Shown here one piece after another: positions 14,017 to 26,169 of a DNA stretch of 51,107 nucleotides. The notes under the pieces are model-generated. The model saw only the letters and a list, made by a program, of their open reading frames with translations. It was not told where the DNA came from and ran no database searches. Source of the stretch: Streptomyces beigongshangae (GTDB lineage Bacteria > Actinomycetota > Actinomycetes > Streptomycetales > Streptomycetaceae); assembly GCF_019710745.1 (NCBI RefSeq), contig NZ_JAHKJW010000055.1, forward strand, positions 1-51,107, read 5' to 3'. The translations under genes were made by a program, and so were the position numbers. Each line of letters begins with the position of its first letter. The first letter of the stretch is position 1.

Positions 14017-14047
14017 TTGCCCCACCCTTTCGTACCCCCCCTAGACT
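14017..14047 (+). promoter_or_regulatory. Promoter of the RodZ-like gene
   Basis: TTGCCC (14017-14022) and TAGACT (14042-14047) are spaced 19 bp. The inferred start of transcription is about 35 nt before the GTG start codon, which has a GAAAGG ribosome binding site. Confidence 0.5.
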
Positions 14048-14089
14048 GAACCCCCAGCACAGGTGGCTTGACGCTCGAAAGGCGCCCCC

Positions 14090-14947
14090 GTGTCCATCGG
14101 CAACTCCCCTGACGACCACTTCTTCGACGACAACTCCCCCCAGGACGAGCGGCCCTCCGTGGAGGACGACCAGCCCTCGGTCGGCCGTGTCCTGCAACAG
14201 GCGCGCATCGCGGCGGGGCTGACGGTCGACGACGTCAGTAACGCCACCCGGGTCCGTATCGCCATCGTGCACGCGATCGAGCAGGACGACTTCGGTCCGT
14301 GCGGCGGTGACGTCTACGCGCGCGGCCACATCAGGACGCTCGCCCGCGCCGTCGAGATCGACCCGGCCCCGCTGCTCGCGCGCTACGACGCCGACCACGG
14401 CGGCCGTCCGGCACCGACCCCCGCGGCGCCCATGTTCGAGGCCGAGCGGATCCGGCCCGAACGCCGGGGTCCCAACTGGACCGCGGCGATGGTCGCGGCG
14501 ATCGTGGCCGTGATCGGCTTCGTCGGCTTCACGCTGTTCAGCGGCGACGACGGCGACGGAAGGACGACGCAGGTCGCCGAGGGGTCCACCCCCACGGCCG
14601 GCAAGCCCGACAGGACGAAGCCGGCGGCCGAGCCGGACGCCCCGAAGACCGATCCGTCCGACAGCGCCATCGCGGCCGCTCCGCAGGACAAGGTCACCGT
14701 CCAGGTCAGCGCCCCCGACGGCCGCAGCTGGATCTCGGCCAAGGACCACAACGGACGGCTGCTCTTCGACGGCCTGCTGGAACAGGGCGACTCCAAGACC
14801 TTCCAGGACAAGGAGAAGATCGACCTCGTCCTCGGCGACGCGGGCGCCATCCAGCTGTACGTGAACGGCAAGAAGATCGACGACGAGTTCCAGTCAGGAC
14901 AGGTCGAGCGCCTCACGTACACGAAGGGCGACCCCGAGGTCGGCTGA
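14090..14947 (+). CDS. RodZ-like helix-turn-helix membrane protein (HTH_25 / DUF4115)
   Basis: 285 aa. A disordered acidic N-terminus (1-27) is followed by a RodZ-type HTH (about 28-100; GRVLQQARIAAGLTVDDVSNATRV), a linker, one membrane helix (about 130-147; VAAIVAVIGFVGFTLF), a Pro/Thr/Asp-rich spacer and a C-terminal DUF4115 beta-domain (about 200-280; WISAKDHNGRLLFDGLLEQGDS). The order cytoplasmic HTH, single helix, extracytoplasmic domain is that of RodZ, which links MreB to the cell-wall machinery. The GTG start has GAAAGG 8 nt upstream. It has its own promoter between ftsK and rimO. Function in Streptomyces is inferred from the fold only. Confidence 0.82.
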   Translation: MSIGNSPDDHFFDDNSPQDERPSVEDDQPSVGRVLQQARIAAGLTVDDVSNATRVRIAIVHAIEQDDFGPCGGDVYARGHIRTLARAVEIDPAPLLARYDADHGGRPAPTPAAPMFEAERIRPERRGPNWTAAMVAAIVAVIGFVGFTLFSGDDGDGRTTQVAEGSTPTAGKPDRTKPAAEPDAPKTDPSDSAIAAAPQDKVTVQVSAPDGRSWISAKDHNGRLLFDGLLEQGDSKTFQDKEKIDLVLGDAGAIQLYVNGKKIDDEFQSGQVERLTYTKGDPEVG

Positions 14948-15073
14948 GCCGAGCGCCGCACCGGCACGTTCCGGCGGGTGCCCGCACACCCCCGCCCGGT
15001 CCTCCGGGCGCCCGCGGCCGGGGTCGGCCGGGATCGGCCAACCCCGTCGACGTGGGCCGTCGGCGGGACGAAG

Positions 15074-15079
15074 TAGTCT
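15074..15079 (+). promoter_or_regulatory. -10 element of rimO, leaderless start
   Basis: TAGTCT lies 7 nt before the rimO ATG, so transcription probably begins at the A of the start codon. No ribosome binding site precedes that ATG. Confidence 0.55.
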
Positions 15080-15086
15080 TGAGCCC

Positions 15087-16568
15087 ATGCCTGAACGCCG
15101 TACCGTCGCACTCGTCACCCTTGGCTGCGCCCGTAACGAGGTGGACTCGGAGGAGCTCGCAGGCCGCTTGGAGGCGGACGGCTGGCACCTCGTGGAGGAC
15201 GCCGAGAACGCGGACGTCGCCGTCGTCAACACCTGTGGCTTCGTCGAGGCCGCCAAGAAGGACTCCGTCGACGCCCTCCTGGAGGCCAACGACCTCAAGG
15301 GCCACGGCAGAACCCAGGCGGTGGTCGCCGTCGGCTGCATGGCCGAGCGGTACGGCAAGGAACTGGCCGAGGCCCTGCCCGAGGCCGACGGCGTGCTCGG
15401 CTTCGACGACTACGCCGACATCTCCGACCGGCTCCAGACCATCCTGAACGGCGGGATCCACGCCGCCCACACCCCGCGCGACCGGCGCAAGCTGCTGCCG
15501 ATCAGCCCCGCCGAGCGGCAGGACGCCGGAGCCGGGGTCGCCCTGCCGGGACACGGCCCCGCCGACCTCCCCGAAGGGCTCGCCCCCGAGTCGGGCCCCC
15601 GCGCGCCTCTGCGCCGGCGGCTGGACGGCTCCCCGGTGGCCTCCGTGAAGCTCGCCTCCGGCTGTGACCGACGCTGCTCCTTCTGCGCCATCCCGTCCTT
15701 CCGCGGCTCCTTCATCTCACGGCGCCCCAGCGACGTACTGGGCGAGACGCGCTGGCTCGCCGAGCAGGGCGTGAAGGAGATCATGCTGGTCTCCGAGAAC
15801 AACACCTCGTACGGCAAGGACCTGGGCGACATCCGCCTCCTGGAGACGCTGCTGCCCGAACTCGCCGAGGTCGACGGCATCGAGCGGGTGCGCGTCAGCT
15901 ACCTGCAGCCCGCCGAGATGCGGCCCGGCCTCATCGACGTGCTGACCTCCACGCCGAAGATCGCCCCCTACTTCGACCTGTCCTTCCAGCACTCCGCGCA
16001 CGGGGTGCTGCGCGCGATGCGCCGCTTCGGGAACACCGACCAGTTCCTGACGCTCCTCGACACGATCCGCTCCAAGGCCCCGCAGGCAGGGGTCCGGTCC
16101 AACTTCATCGTGGGCTTCCCCGGCGAGAGCGCGGACGACCTGGCCGAGCTGGAGCGCTTCCTGAGCGCCGCACGCCTGGACGCCATCGGGGTCTTCGGAT
16201 ATTCCGACGAGGACGGCACCGAGGCGGCGACGTACGGGAACAAGCTGGACGAGGACGTCGTCGCCGAGCGCCTCGCACGCGTGTCCCGGCTCGCGGAGGA
16301 ACTGGTCTCGCAGCGGGCCGAGGAGCGCGTCGGCGAGACCCTGGAGGTGCTGGTCGAGTCCACCGGCTCGGCCGCCGGGGACGGGGCCGCGTACGGCCGC
16401 GCCGCGCACCAGGCGCCCGAGACCGACGGCCAGGTGCTGTTCACGAGCGGCGAAGGACTGACCGTCGGCCGTATGGTCGAGGCGAAGGTGGTCGGTACGG
16501 AAGGTGTCGACCTGGTGGCCGAGCCGCTCCCGGGCTCGCTCGTGTGTACTGAGGAGGCGGCCAGATGA
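15087..16568 (+). CDS. rimO: Ribosomal protein S12 (Asp) methylthiotransferase RimO
   Basis: 493 aa radical-SAM enzyme that adds a methylthio group to the conserved aspartate of ribosomal protein S12. The N-terminal UPF0004 domain has the three cluster-binding cysteines (TLGCARNEVD, VVNTCGF, VGCMAERYG). The radical-SAM CxxxCxxC is CDRRCSFC near residue 195, followed by IPSFRGSFISRRP. The C-terminal TRAM domain covers about 410-485. A Gly/Pro-rich insertion at about 150-185 separates the two cluster domains. It is distinguished from the paralog miaB (43546) by the RimO-type IPSFRG and EN(N)TxxYGxDL motifs. First gene of an overlapping rimO-pgsA-cinA run. Confidence 0.94.
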   Translation: MPERRTVALVTLGCARNEVDSEELAGRLEADGWHLVEDAENADVAVVNTCGFVEAAKKDSVDALLEANDLKGHGRTQAVVAVGCMAERYGKELAEALPEADGVLGFDDYADISDRLQTILNGGIHAAHTPRDRRKLLPISPAERQDAGAGVALPGHGPADLPEGLAPESGPRAPLRRRLDGSPVASVKLASGCDRRCSFCAIPSFRGSFISRRPSDVLGETRWLAEQGVKEIMLVSENNTSYGKDLGDIRLLETLLPELAEVDGIERVRVSYLQPAEMRPGLIDVLTSTPKIAPYFDLSFQHSAHGVLRAMRRFGNTDQFLTLLDTIRSKAPQAGVRSNFIVGFPGESADDLAELERFLSAARLDAIGVFGYSDEDGTEAATYGNKLDEDVVAERLARVSRLAEELVSQRAEERVGETLEVLVESTGSAAGDGAAYGRAAHQAPETDGQVLFTSGEGLTVGRMVEAKVVGTEGVDLVAEPLPGSLVCTEEAAR

Positions 16569-17488
16569 CCGGAGTCCCGGCATCCGCGGCGGGCAGCCCC
16601 GGTGTACCCGGCACCCGCGGTGCCGCGGGTGCTCCCGGTACGGGGACCGCAGGTCCGGGACGTTCTGGTCCGGCGGCCGCCGGCACGGGAAACCCTGGCA
16701 AGGGAGCCCCCGGCACCGGAGTCCCCGGTGCCGCGGTCCCTGACGTGGCGGTTCCTGACGTGGCGGTTCCTGGTGCCGCAGTCTCCGGTGGTTCCTCCGG
16801 TACGGCCGCGGCCGACGCCGGAGCCGCCGGTACGGGTGCCGCCGGTGTCCAGGGCCCGAAGACGCCGCCCGGCGGCAAGCTGGGCGCCGCGGCCGTCAAC
16901 CAGGCCAGCCTGTGGAACGTCGCCAACCTGCTCACCATGCTCCGGCTCGTCCTCGTGCCGGGCTTCGTGGCGCTGATGCTGGCCGACGGGGGCTACGACC
17001 CCGTATGGCGGGCCTGGGCCTGGGCCGCCTTCGCCGTCGCCATGATCACGGACATCTTCGACGGCCATCTCGCCCGTACGTACGACCTCGTCACCGACTT
17101 CGGGAAGATCGCCGACCCGATCGCCGACAAGGCCATCATGGGAGCGGCGCTGATCTGCCTCTCCTCGCTCGGCGACCTGCCGTGGTGGGTGACCGCGGTG
17201 ATCCTCGGACGTGAGTTCGGGATCACCTTCCTGCGCTTCCTGGTGATCCGCTACGGCGTGATCCCCGCCAGCCGCGGCGGCAAGCTGAAGACGCTCACGC
17301 AGGGTGTGGCCGTCGGGATGTACGTCCTGGCGCTGACGGGGCCGCTGGCGACCCTGCGGTTCTGGGTGATGGCGGCGGCGGTCGCCCTGACCGTCCTCAC
17401 CGGAGCCGACTACGTGAGACAGGCCATTGTGCTGCGGCGCCGGGGACTGGCGGAGCGGAAGGCCGCCGCCGGAAGGGCGGAAGCGTGA
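16565..17488 (+). CDS. pgsA: CDP-diacylglycerol-glycerol-3-phosphate 3-phosphatidyltransferase with long Gly/Pro N-terminus
   Basis: 307 aa. Residues ~115-305 form a CDP-alcohol phosphatidyltransferase with several membrane helices and the catalytic motif DGxxARx8GxxxDxxxD (DGHLARTYDLVTDFG then KIADPIADK). It makes phosphatidylglycerol phosphate from CDP-diacylglycerol and glycerol-3-phosphate. The first ~110 residues are a Gly-Pro-Ala-Val-rich, collagen-like tract not found in the usual ~200-aa family. It contains a 15-bp duplication encoding PDVAV twice. The start is supported by AGGAGG about 7 nt upstream and a 4-bp ATGA overlap with the rimO stop. The paralog problem (PgsA versus cardiolipin or other synthases) is settled mainly by the cinA-clgR context. 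Confidence 0.88.
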   Translation: MTGVPASAAGSPGVPGTRGAAGAPGTGTAGPGRSGPAAAGTGNPGKGAPGTGVPGAAVPDVAVPDVAVPGAAVSGGSSGTAAADAGAAGTGAAGVQGPKTPPGGKLGAAAVNQASLWNVANLLTMLRLVLVPGFVALMLADGGYDPVWRAWAWAAFAVAMITDIFDGHLARTYDLVTDFGKIADPIADKAIMGAALICLSSLGDLPWWVTAVILGREFGITFLRFLVIRYGVIPASRGGKLKTLTQGVAVGMYVLALTGPLATLRFWVMAAAVALTVLTGADYVRQAIVLRRRGLAERKAAAGRAEA

Positions 17489-18030
17489 CGTCCACCGCTG
17501 CTGAAGTGCTGAGACTACTCACCGTGAGGGGCGAGACCCTGGCCGTCGCCGAGTCGTTGACCGGCGGTCTGGTGGCCGCGGAGCTCGCGTCGGTGCCCGG
17601 TGCCTCCCGGGCCTTCCGCGGCTCGGTGACCGCGTACGCCACCGACCTCAAACGCGATGTACTGGGGGTCGACGGCGGTCTGCTGGACCGGCACGGAGCG
17701 GTGGATCCGCAGGTCGCGGCGGAGATGGCGGCCGGCGTCCGCAGGGTGCTCGGCGCGGACTGGGGAATTTCGACCACCGGGGTCGCGGGGCCGGACCCCC
17801 AGGACGGGCAGCCGGTCGGTACGGTTTTCGTCGCCGTGGACGGACCCTCCGCGGCGACGTATGAAAGCGCTGATGGCGGGAAAGTGTCGGCGCTGCGGTT
17901 GAACGGCTCCCGGACGGAAATCCGTAGAGAGAGTGTACGGAGCGTGCTCGCACTGCTTCTGGAGCGGCTTGCGGGCGAACACCCTGGGAATGAGCGGGCA
18001 CAGGATACGGAACAGAACGGGGGGTTTTGA
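17485..18030 (+). CDS. cinA: CinA-family nicotinamide-nucleotide amidohydrolase domain protein (PncC)
   Basis: 181 aa, corresponding to the C-terminal CinA domain alone. It probably deamidates nicotinamide mononucleotide to nicotinate mononucleotide in NAD salvage. Signature segments are VAESLTGGLVAAELASVPGAS (read in two parts), a conserved SVTAYA strand, and GISTTGVAGPDPQDGQPVGTV (also two adjacent motifs). The N-terminal MoCF/pyrophosphatase domain of long CinA is absent, as is usual for actinobacterial copies. The GTG start overlaps the pgsA stop by 4 bp (GTGA), showing translational coupling. A ~30-residue hydrophilic tail ends the protein. Confidence 0.9.
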   Translation: MTSTAAEVLRLLTVRGETLAVAESLTGGLVAAELASVPGASRAFRGSVTAYATDLKRDVLGVDGGLLDRHGAVDPQVAAEMAAGVRRVLGADWGISTTGVAGPDPQDGQPVGTVFVAVDGPSAATYESADGGKVSALRLNGSRTEIRRESVRSVLALLLERLAGEHPGNERAQDTEQNGGF

Positions 18031-18139
18031 TGTTTGCAGCCCTGAGTGAACACGACATCGCTCCCCGCACGGCCGCGGCGCAAGGCGGTACGGTGGGGCG
18101 TGAAGGATGCGGCTACGCGGTCCGAGGAGGGAGCCACCG

Positions 18140-18514
18140 ATGATTCTGCTCCGTCGCCTGCTTGGTGACGTGCTGCGTCGGCAGCGCCAGCGCCAGGGCC
18201 GTACTCTGCGCGAAGTCTCCTCGTCCGCCCGAGTTTCACTCGGCTATCTTTCCGAGGTGGAGCGGGGGCAGAAGGAGGCTTCCTCCGAGCTGCTTTCCGC
18301 GATCTGCGACGCGCTGGACGTACGGATGTCCGAACTCATGCGGGAAGTGAGTGACGAACTCGCACTCGCCGAACTGGCCCGGTCGGCGGCGGCCACCGAG
18401 CCCGTACCCACACCGGTACGACCGATGCTCAACTCCGTCTCGGTGAGCGGTGTGCCGCCGGAGCGGGTGACCATCAAGGCCCCCGCGGAGGCGGTCGACG
18501 TCGTCGCCGCATGA
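18140..18514 (+). CDS. clgR: ClgR-type XRE-family activator of the Clp protease regulon
   Basis: 124 aa. An N-terminal cro/C1-type HTH (about 3-70; LGDVLRRQRQRQGRTLREVS, then VSLGYLSEVERGQKEAS) is followed by a short linker and a C-terminus ending VDVVAA. The terminal Ala-Ala matches the degron by which Streptomyces ClgR is itself degraded by ClpP. Gene order pgsA-cinA-HTH is the conserved actinobacterial clgR neighbourhood. It activates clpP1P2, clpC and lon in related species. The ATG has GGAGGGAG 6-7 nt upstream. A TACGGT at 18089-18094 could be its own -10. I did not find the ClgR box (GTTCGC-N5-GCG) just upstream, so autoregulation is not shown here. Confidence 0.88.
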   Translation: MILLRRLLGDVLRRQRQRQGRTLREVSSSARVSLGYLSEVERGQKEASSELLSAICDALDVRMSELMREVSDELALAELARSAAATEPVPTPVRPMLNSVSVSGVPPERVTIKAPAEAVDVVAA

Positions 18515-18566
18515 CGCTCACGGGCCGGTGTTTACGAGCCGGCCGGTGAACAGGGAAGAGTCGTGA

Positions 18567-18623
18567 GCGAACCCCGGCCGGGGTTCCCCGGGGAGATCCG
18601 GGGAGCGAGGCCGGGGTTCTCGC
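18567..18623 (+). terminator. Hairpin after clgR
   Basis: A perfect 18-bp palindrome (gaaccccggccggggttc, 18569-18586) is followed at 18609-18619 by a second ggccggggttc, so two competing stem-loops can form. It lies 55 nt after the clgR stop codon and probably ends the rimO-clgR transcript. The rest of 18515-18870 shows no gene I can support. Confidence 0.55.
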
Positions 18624-18870
18624 GTTTGCCGGTACGGCCCGGGGCGGTGATGGTGGAGGGGCGGGGGACGAGGCCGGGGGCGCTGCCGACCGGAGGACAC
18701 CGATGTACGTCGTGAAGGGCTCGTTGCCCGATGCCGATCCGAGGACCGTGTCCGGCGCGGGCAGCGGGTAGTGCCCCACCGGCTCCCTGCGCCGCTCCTG
18801 GCTCGGGCGCACCGCAGGGCGGTGTGAGCCGTTGGTGCGCCTGGTGCGCTCCTGTCGTGCCGGTGCGCCC

Positions 18871-18899
18871 TGTCGAGGGGGAAAACGGCGGTCTAGCGT
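18871..18899 (+). promoter_or_regulatory. Promoter of the small membrane protein gene
   Basis: TGTCGA (18871-18876) and TAGCGT (18894-18899) are spaced 17 bp. The inferred transcript starts about 12 nt before the ribosome binding site of the gene at 18918. Confidence 0.55.
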
Positions 18900-18917
18900 C
18901 GGGCTGGAGGCGGTGCC

Positions 18918-19157
18918 ATGACGGGGCGGATGGGGCGAATAGGCAAGTGGGGGCTGGCCCTGGGGGCCGGAGGGCTGTGGTGGTGGGCGGCGATGCGCCT
19001 GGCGTTCGCCGCCGACGCGGGCGTGCTGGAAGGCGCGGTCGCGGCCGCCGGGTGGGGGCTGAGTGTGCTGCCGGTGCACTGTGTGCCCAAGAGACGGGGT
19101 GCGAGGGGGGCGCGGATGATGGGGACGGGGGAGCCCGTCGGCGTGGAGAGGGCGTGA
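18918..19157 (+). CDS. Small membrane protein of unknown function
   Basis: 79 aa. Two hydrophobic segments (about 11-31 and 38-55; GLALGAGGLWWWAAMRLAF and GVLEGAVAAAGWGLSVLPV) are followed by a basic tail (KRRGARGAR). A GGAGG lies about 8 nt before the ATG, and a well-spaced promoter precedes it, which supports a real gene. I do not recognise a family function. It sits between clgR and the convergent SDR gene. The 98-bp gap after it holds nothing I recognise. Confidence 0.65.
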   Translation: MTGRMGRIGKWGLALGAGGLWWWAAMRLAFAADAGVLEGAVAAAGWGLSVLPVHCVPKRRGARGARMMGTGEPVGVERA

Positions 19158-19255
19158 GTGAGGGCTGCTGGTGCAGGCGGGGGCGCGGGCAGGGGCGCAG
19201 CCGGACGTGTGGGGGCGTGTGCGGTGCAGAGCTGCGGGGTGTGCGTCCCGGCGTG

Positions 19256-20020
19256 CTACCAGGGCATCGCCACGCCGCCGTTGGGGCGGAGGATCTGGCC
19301 CGTGGTGAACGCGGAGGCGTCGGAGGCGAGGTGCAGGACCGCATGGGCGATGTCCACGGGGTCACCGACCCGGCCCAGTGGTGACATCCGCGCCATGAGA
19401 GCCTCCGTGTGCGTCCGGGTCCCGTCGTCGGGACGCTCGGTCATCGGCGTGCGGATCCAGCCCGGCGCGACCGCGTTGACGCGGATGCCGTGCGGGCCCA
19501 TCTCGGTCGCCAGGGTCTTCGTCAGCTGTACGACCGCCGCCTTCGCGGCTCCGTAGCAGAGCAGCCCCGGTCCGCCGGTGTCGACGGCTCCCGAGGCCAT
19601 GGTGACGATGCTGCCGCGCGTCCCGGAAGCCAGCATGGAGCGGGCCGCCTCCTGGCACGAGTGGAGGACGCCTTTGAAGTTGACCGCCAGGACCCGGTCG
19701 AGGTCCTCGTCCCGGGTCTCCAGGACGGGGCTGCTGTGCATGATCCCGGCGACGGCGGCCATGACGTCCAGGCGTGCACAGGCCGCGACCGCCTCACCGA
19801 GCCGGACCCGGTCGGTGACGTCGAGGAGGTGGGTGCGGGCCCTGCCGCCCCTGTCCTCGATCAGGGCGGCCGTCCCGTCGAGGCCCTGCCCGTCCCGGTC
19901 CGCGCAGTGCACGGTCGCACCCGCCTCCGCGAGCAGCACGGCGCTGGCACGGCCGATGCCGCTCGCCGCGCCGGTGACGAACGCGGTGCGTCCGGTGAGG
20001 TCGTACGCCATGACGGGCAT
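19256..20020 (-). CDS. Short-chain dehydrogenase/reductase (SDR)
   Basis: 254 aa classical SDR. The Rossmann cofactor motif TGAASGIG is at 16-23. The acidic residue after beta-2 (ADRDG) suggests NAD(H) preference. The catalytic Ser143, Tyr156 and Lys160 are present (YGAAK), and the C-terminal GQILRPNGG pattern is typical. The substrate cannot be told from sequence. The start is set by a promoter placed so that transcription should begin at this ATG; a second ATG lies 9 bp downstream (20011). The gene is convergent with the small membrane protein and is not obviously part of an operon. Confidence 0.88.
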   Translation of the reverse strand: MPVMAYDLTGRTAFVTGAASGIGRASAVLLAEAGATVHCADRDGQGLDGTAALIEDRGGRARTHLLDVTDRVRLGEAVAACARLDVMAAVAGIMHSSPVLETRDEDLDRVLAVNFKGVLHSCQEAARSMLASGTRGSIVTMASGAVDTGGPGLLCYGAAKAAVVQLTKTLATEMGPHGIRVNAVAPGWIRTPMTERPDDGTRTHTEALMARMSPLGRVGDPVDIAHAVLHLASDASAFTTGQILRPNGGVAMPW

Positions 20021-20026
20021 GCAGGA

Positions 20027-20056
20027 ACCGTACGAGAATTTCTGACGGGTCGTCAA
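20027..20056 (-). promoter_or_regulatory. Leaderless promoter of the SDR gene
   Basis: Read on the minus strand, TTGACG (20056-20051) and TACGGT (20032-20027) are separated by 18 bp. The -10 ends 6 nt before the ATG at 20020. This is one of the clearest promoters in the window. Confidence 0.7.
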
Positions 20057-20110
20057 TTATGGGTGCGGACTGGGTGCGGGCTGGGTGTTGTCGTCGTGGT
20101 GACGGGATCG

Positions 20111-20941
20111 TCACCGGGTGCGGCCCGGCCGGGAGGACGGGGCGGGCCGCGGGGCCGGTCCCGGCTGGCAGGTGGGGCACCAGTACGTGGGGCGCTCGCG
20201 CGAGCCGTCGCCCTGGTTCGCCACGCGGATCCGGGTGCCGCAGCGCAGGCAGGGACGGCCCGCGCGGCCGTACACGAACAGGTTCTGGTCACGGCGGCCG
20301 GTCGTGGTGCGCTCGGGGCGCTCGCGGTTGGCGTCCAGGAGCTTCTCGGCGAGCGTCATCAAGTGGGTGGCGTACTCGTCGGGGAGCCGGCCGGCGGGCA
20401 GCCACGGGGTGACGCGCAGCAGGAAGCAGAGCTCGCTCTTGTAGACGTTGCCGATGCCCGCGAGATTGCGCTGGTCCAGGAGGGCTTCGCCGAGGGCCCG
20501 GTCCGGGTCGCGCCGCAGGTTCGCCAGGGCCGTGCCGGGGTCCCAGTCGGGGCCCAGGAGATCGGGACCGAGGTGGCCGACCGCGCGGTCCTCGTCACCG
20601 GTGCGGAGCAGCTCCAGGACGGGCAGCCGGTAGCCGACGGCGGTGCGCTCCTCGGTGCCGAGGATCGCGCGGATCTGGTGCCCCGGGCCGCCGCGCCAGC
20701 GCTCGCCGGGGGCGTAGATCTTCCAGGAACCGTCCATGCGCAGGTGCGAGTGCAGCGTGAGGTCGCCCTCGACGCGGGTGAGCAGGTGCTTGCCGCGGGA
20801 GACTACGTCCAGGACCGTGCGCCCGGTGAGGTCGGTCAGGGCGTATTTGGGGACCCGGAGGTCGGAGCGGGTGAGAACGTGGCCCGCGAGGGCGGTGTGC
20901 AGGCGCCGGGCGGCCTGCCAGACGGTGTCTCCTTCGGGCAT
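20111..20941 (-). CDS. nei: DNA glycosylase / endonuclease VIII (Fpg/Nei family, Nei2-type)
   Basis: 276 aa. The mature N-terminus after Met removal is Pro-Glu-Gly-Asp (MPEGDTVW), giving the Schiff-base proline and catalytic glutamate. The H2TH region (about 150-190) has LLDQRNLAGIGNVYKSE. The C-terminal zinc finger has CLRCGTRI and, after a spacer, YWCPTCQ. It removes oxidised bases and nicks the abasic site. The PEGDTVW start and wider spacing are Nei-like rather than MutM-like (PELPEV). It lies immediately downstream of lhr but behind a strong hairpin, so it may be transcribed partly on its own. The same nei-lhr adjacency is known in mycobacteria. The last ~20 residues are a Pro/Arg-rich tail. 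Confidence 0.9.
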   Translation of the reverse strand: MPEGDTVWQAARRLHTALAGHVLTRSDLRVPKYALTDLTGRTVLDVVSRGKHLLTRVEGDLTLHSHLRMDGSWKIYAPGERWRGGPGHQIRAILGTEERTAVGYRLPVLELLRTGDEDRAVGHLGPDLLGPDWDPGTALANLRRDPDRALGEALLDQRNLAGIGNVYKSELCFLLRVTPWLPAGRLPDEYATHLMTLAEKLLDANRERPERTTTGRRDQNLFVYGRAGRPCLRCGTRIRVANQGDGSRERPTYWCPTCQPGPAPRPAPSSRPGRTR

Positions 20942-20967
20942 GACATGCGATCCAGGGTGGCAGGGGG

Positions 20968-21002
20968 CGGGGGCGTCCGCCCGGTCCGGGCGGACGCCCC
21001 CG
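20968..21002 (-). terminator. Strong hairpin between lhr and nei
   Basis: A perfect 16-bp GC stem (core gggggcgtccgcccg with its complement) closes on a 3-nt loop, 80 nt after the lhr stop codon. It should terminate or attenuate read-through from lhr into nei. Confidence 0.7.
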
Positions 21003-21081
21003 GACCGGGCGGGCCGGGCGGGTGACCGGTCGAAGCGGGCCGGTGGGGCAGGGGGCGGTGCGGTGTCGGGAGACGGGTGCC

Positions 21082-26073
<4,992 letters not shown>

Positions 26074-26169
26074 GCGTCCATCCTGCACCCGGACACTGAC
26101 AATGGCACTGACCTGGGGGAATGCCGGCGCCGGATGGTCCGCCGCAGCAGCGAGGGACGAGGTGGCCCG

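Noticed and set aside
18031..18139. ClgR box for autoregulation of clgR
   Set aside because: I looked for GTTCGC-N5-GCG-type sequence in the upstream gap and found none.
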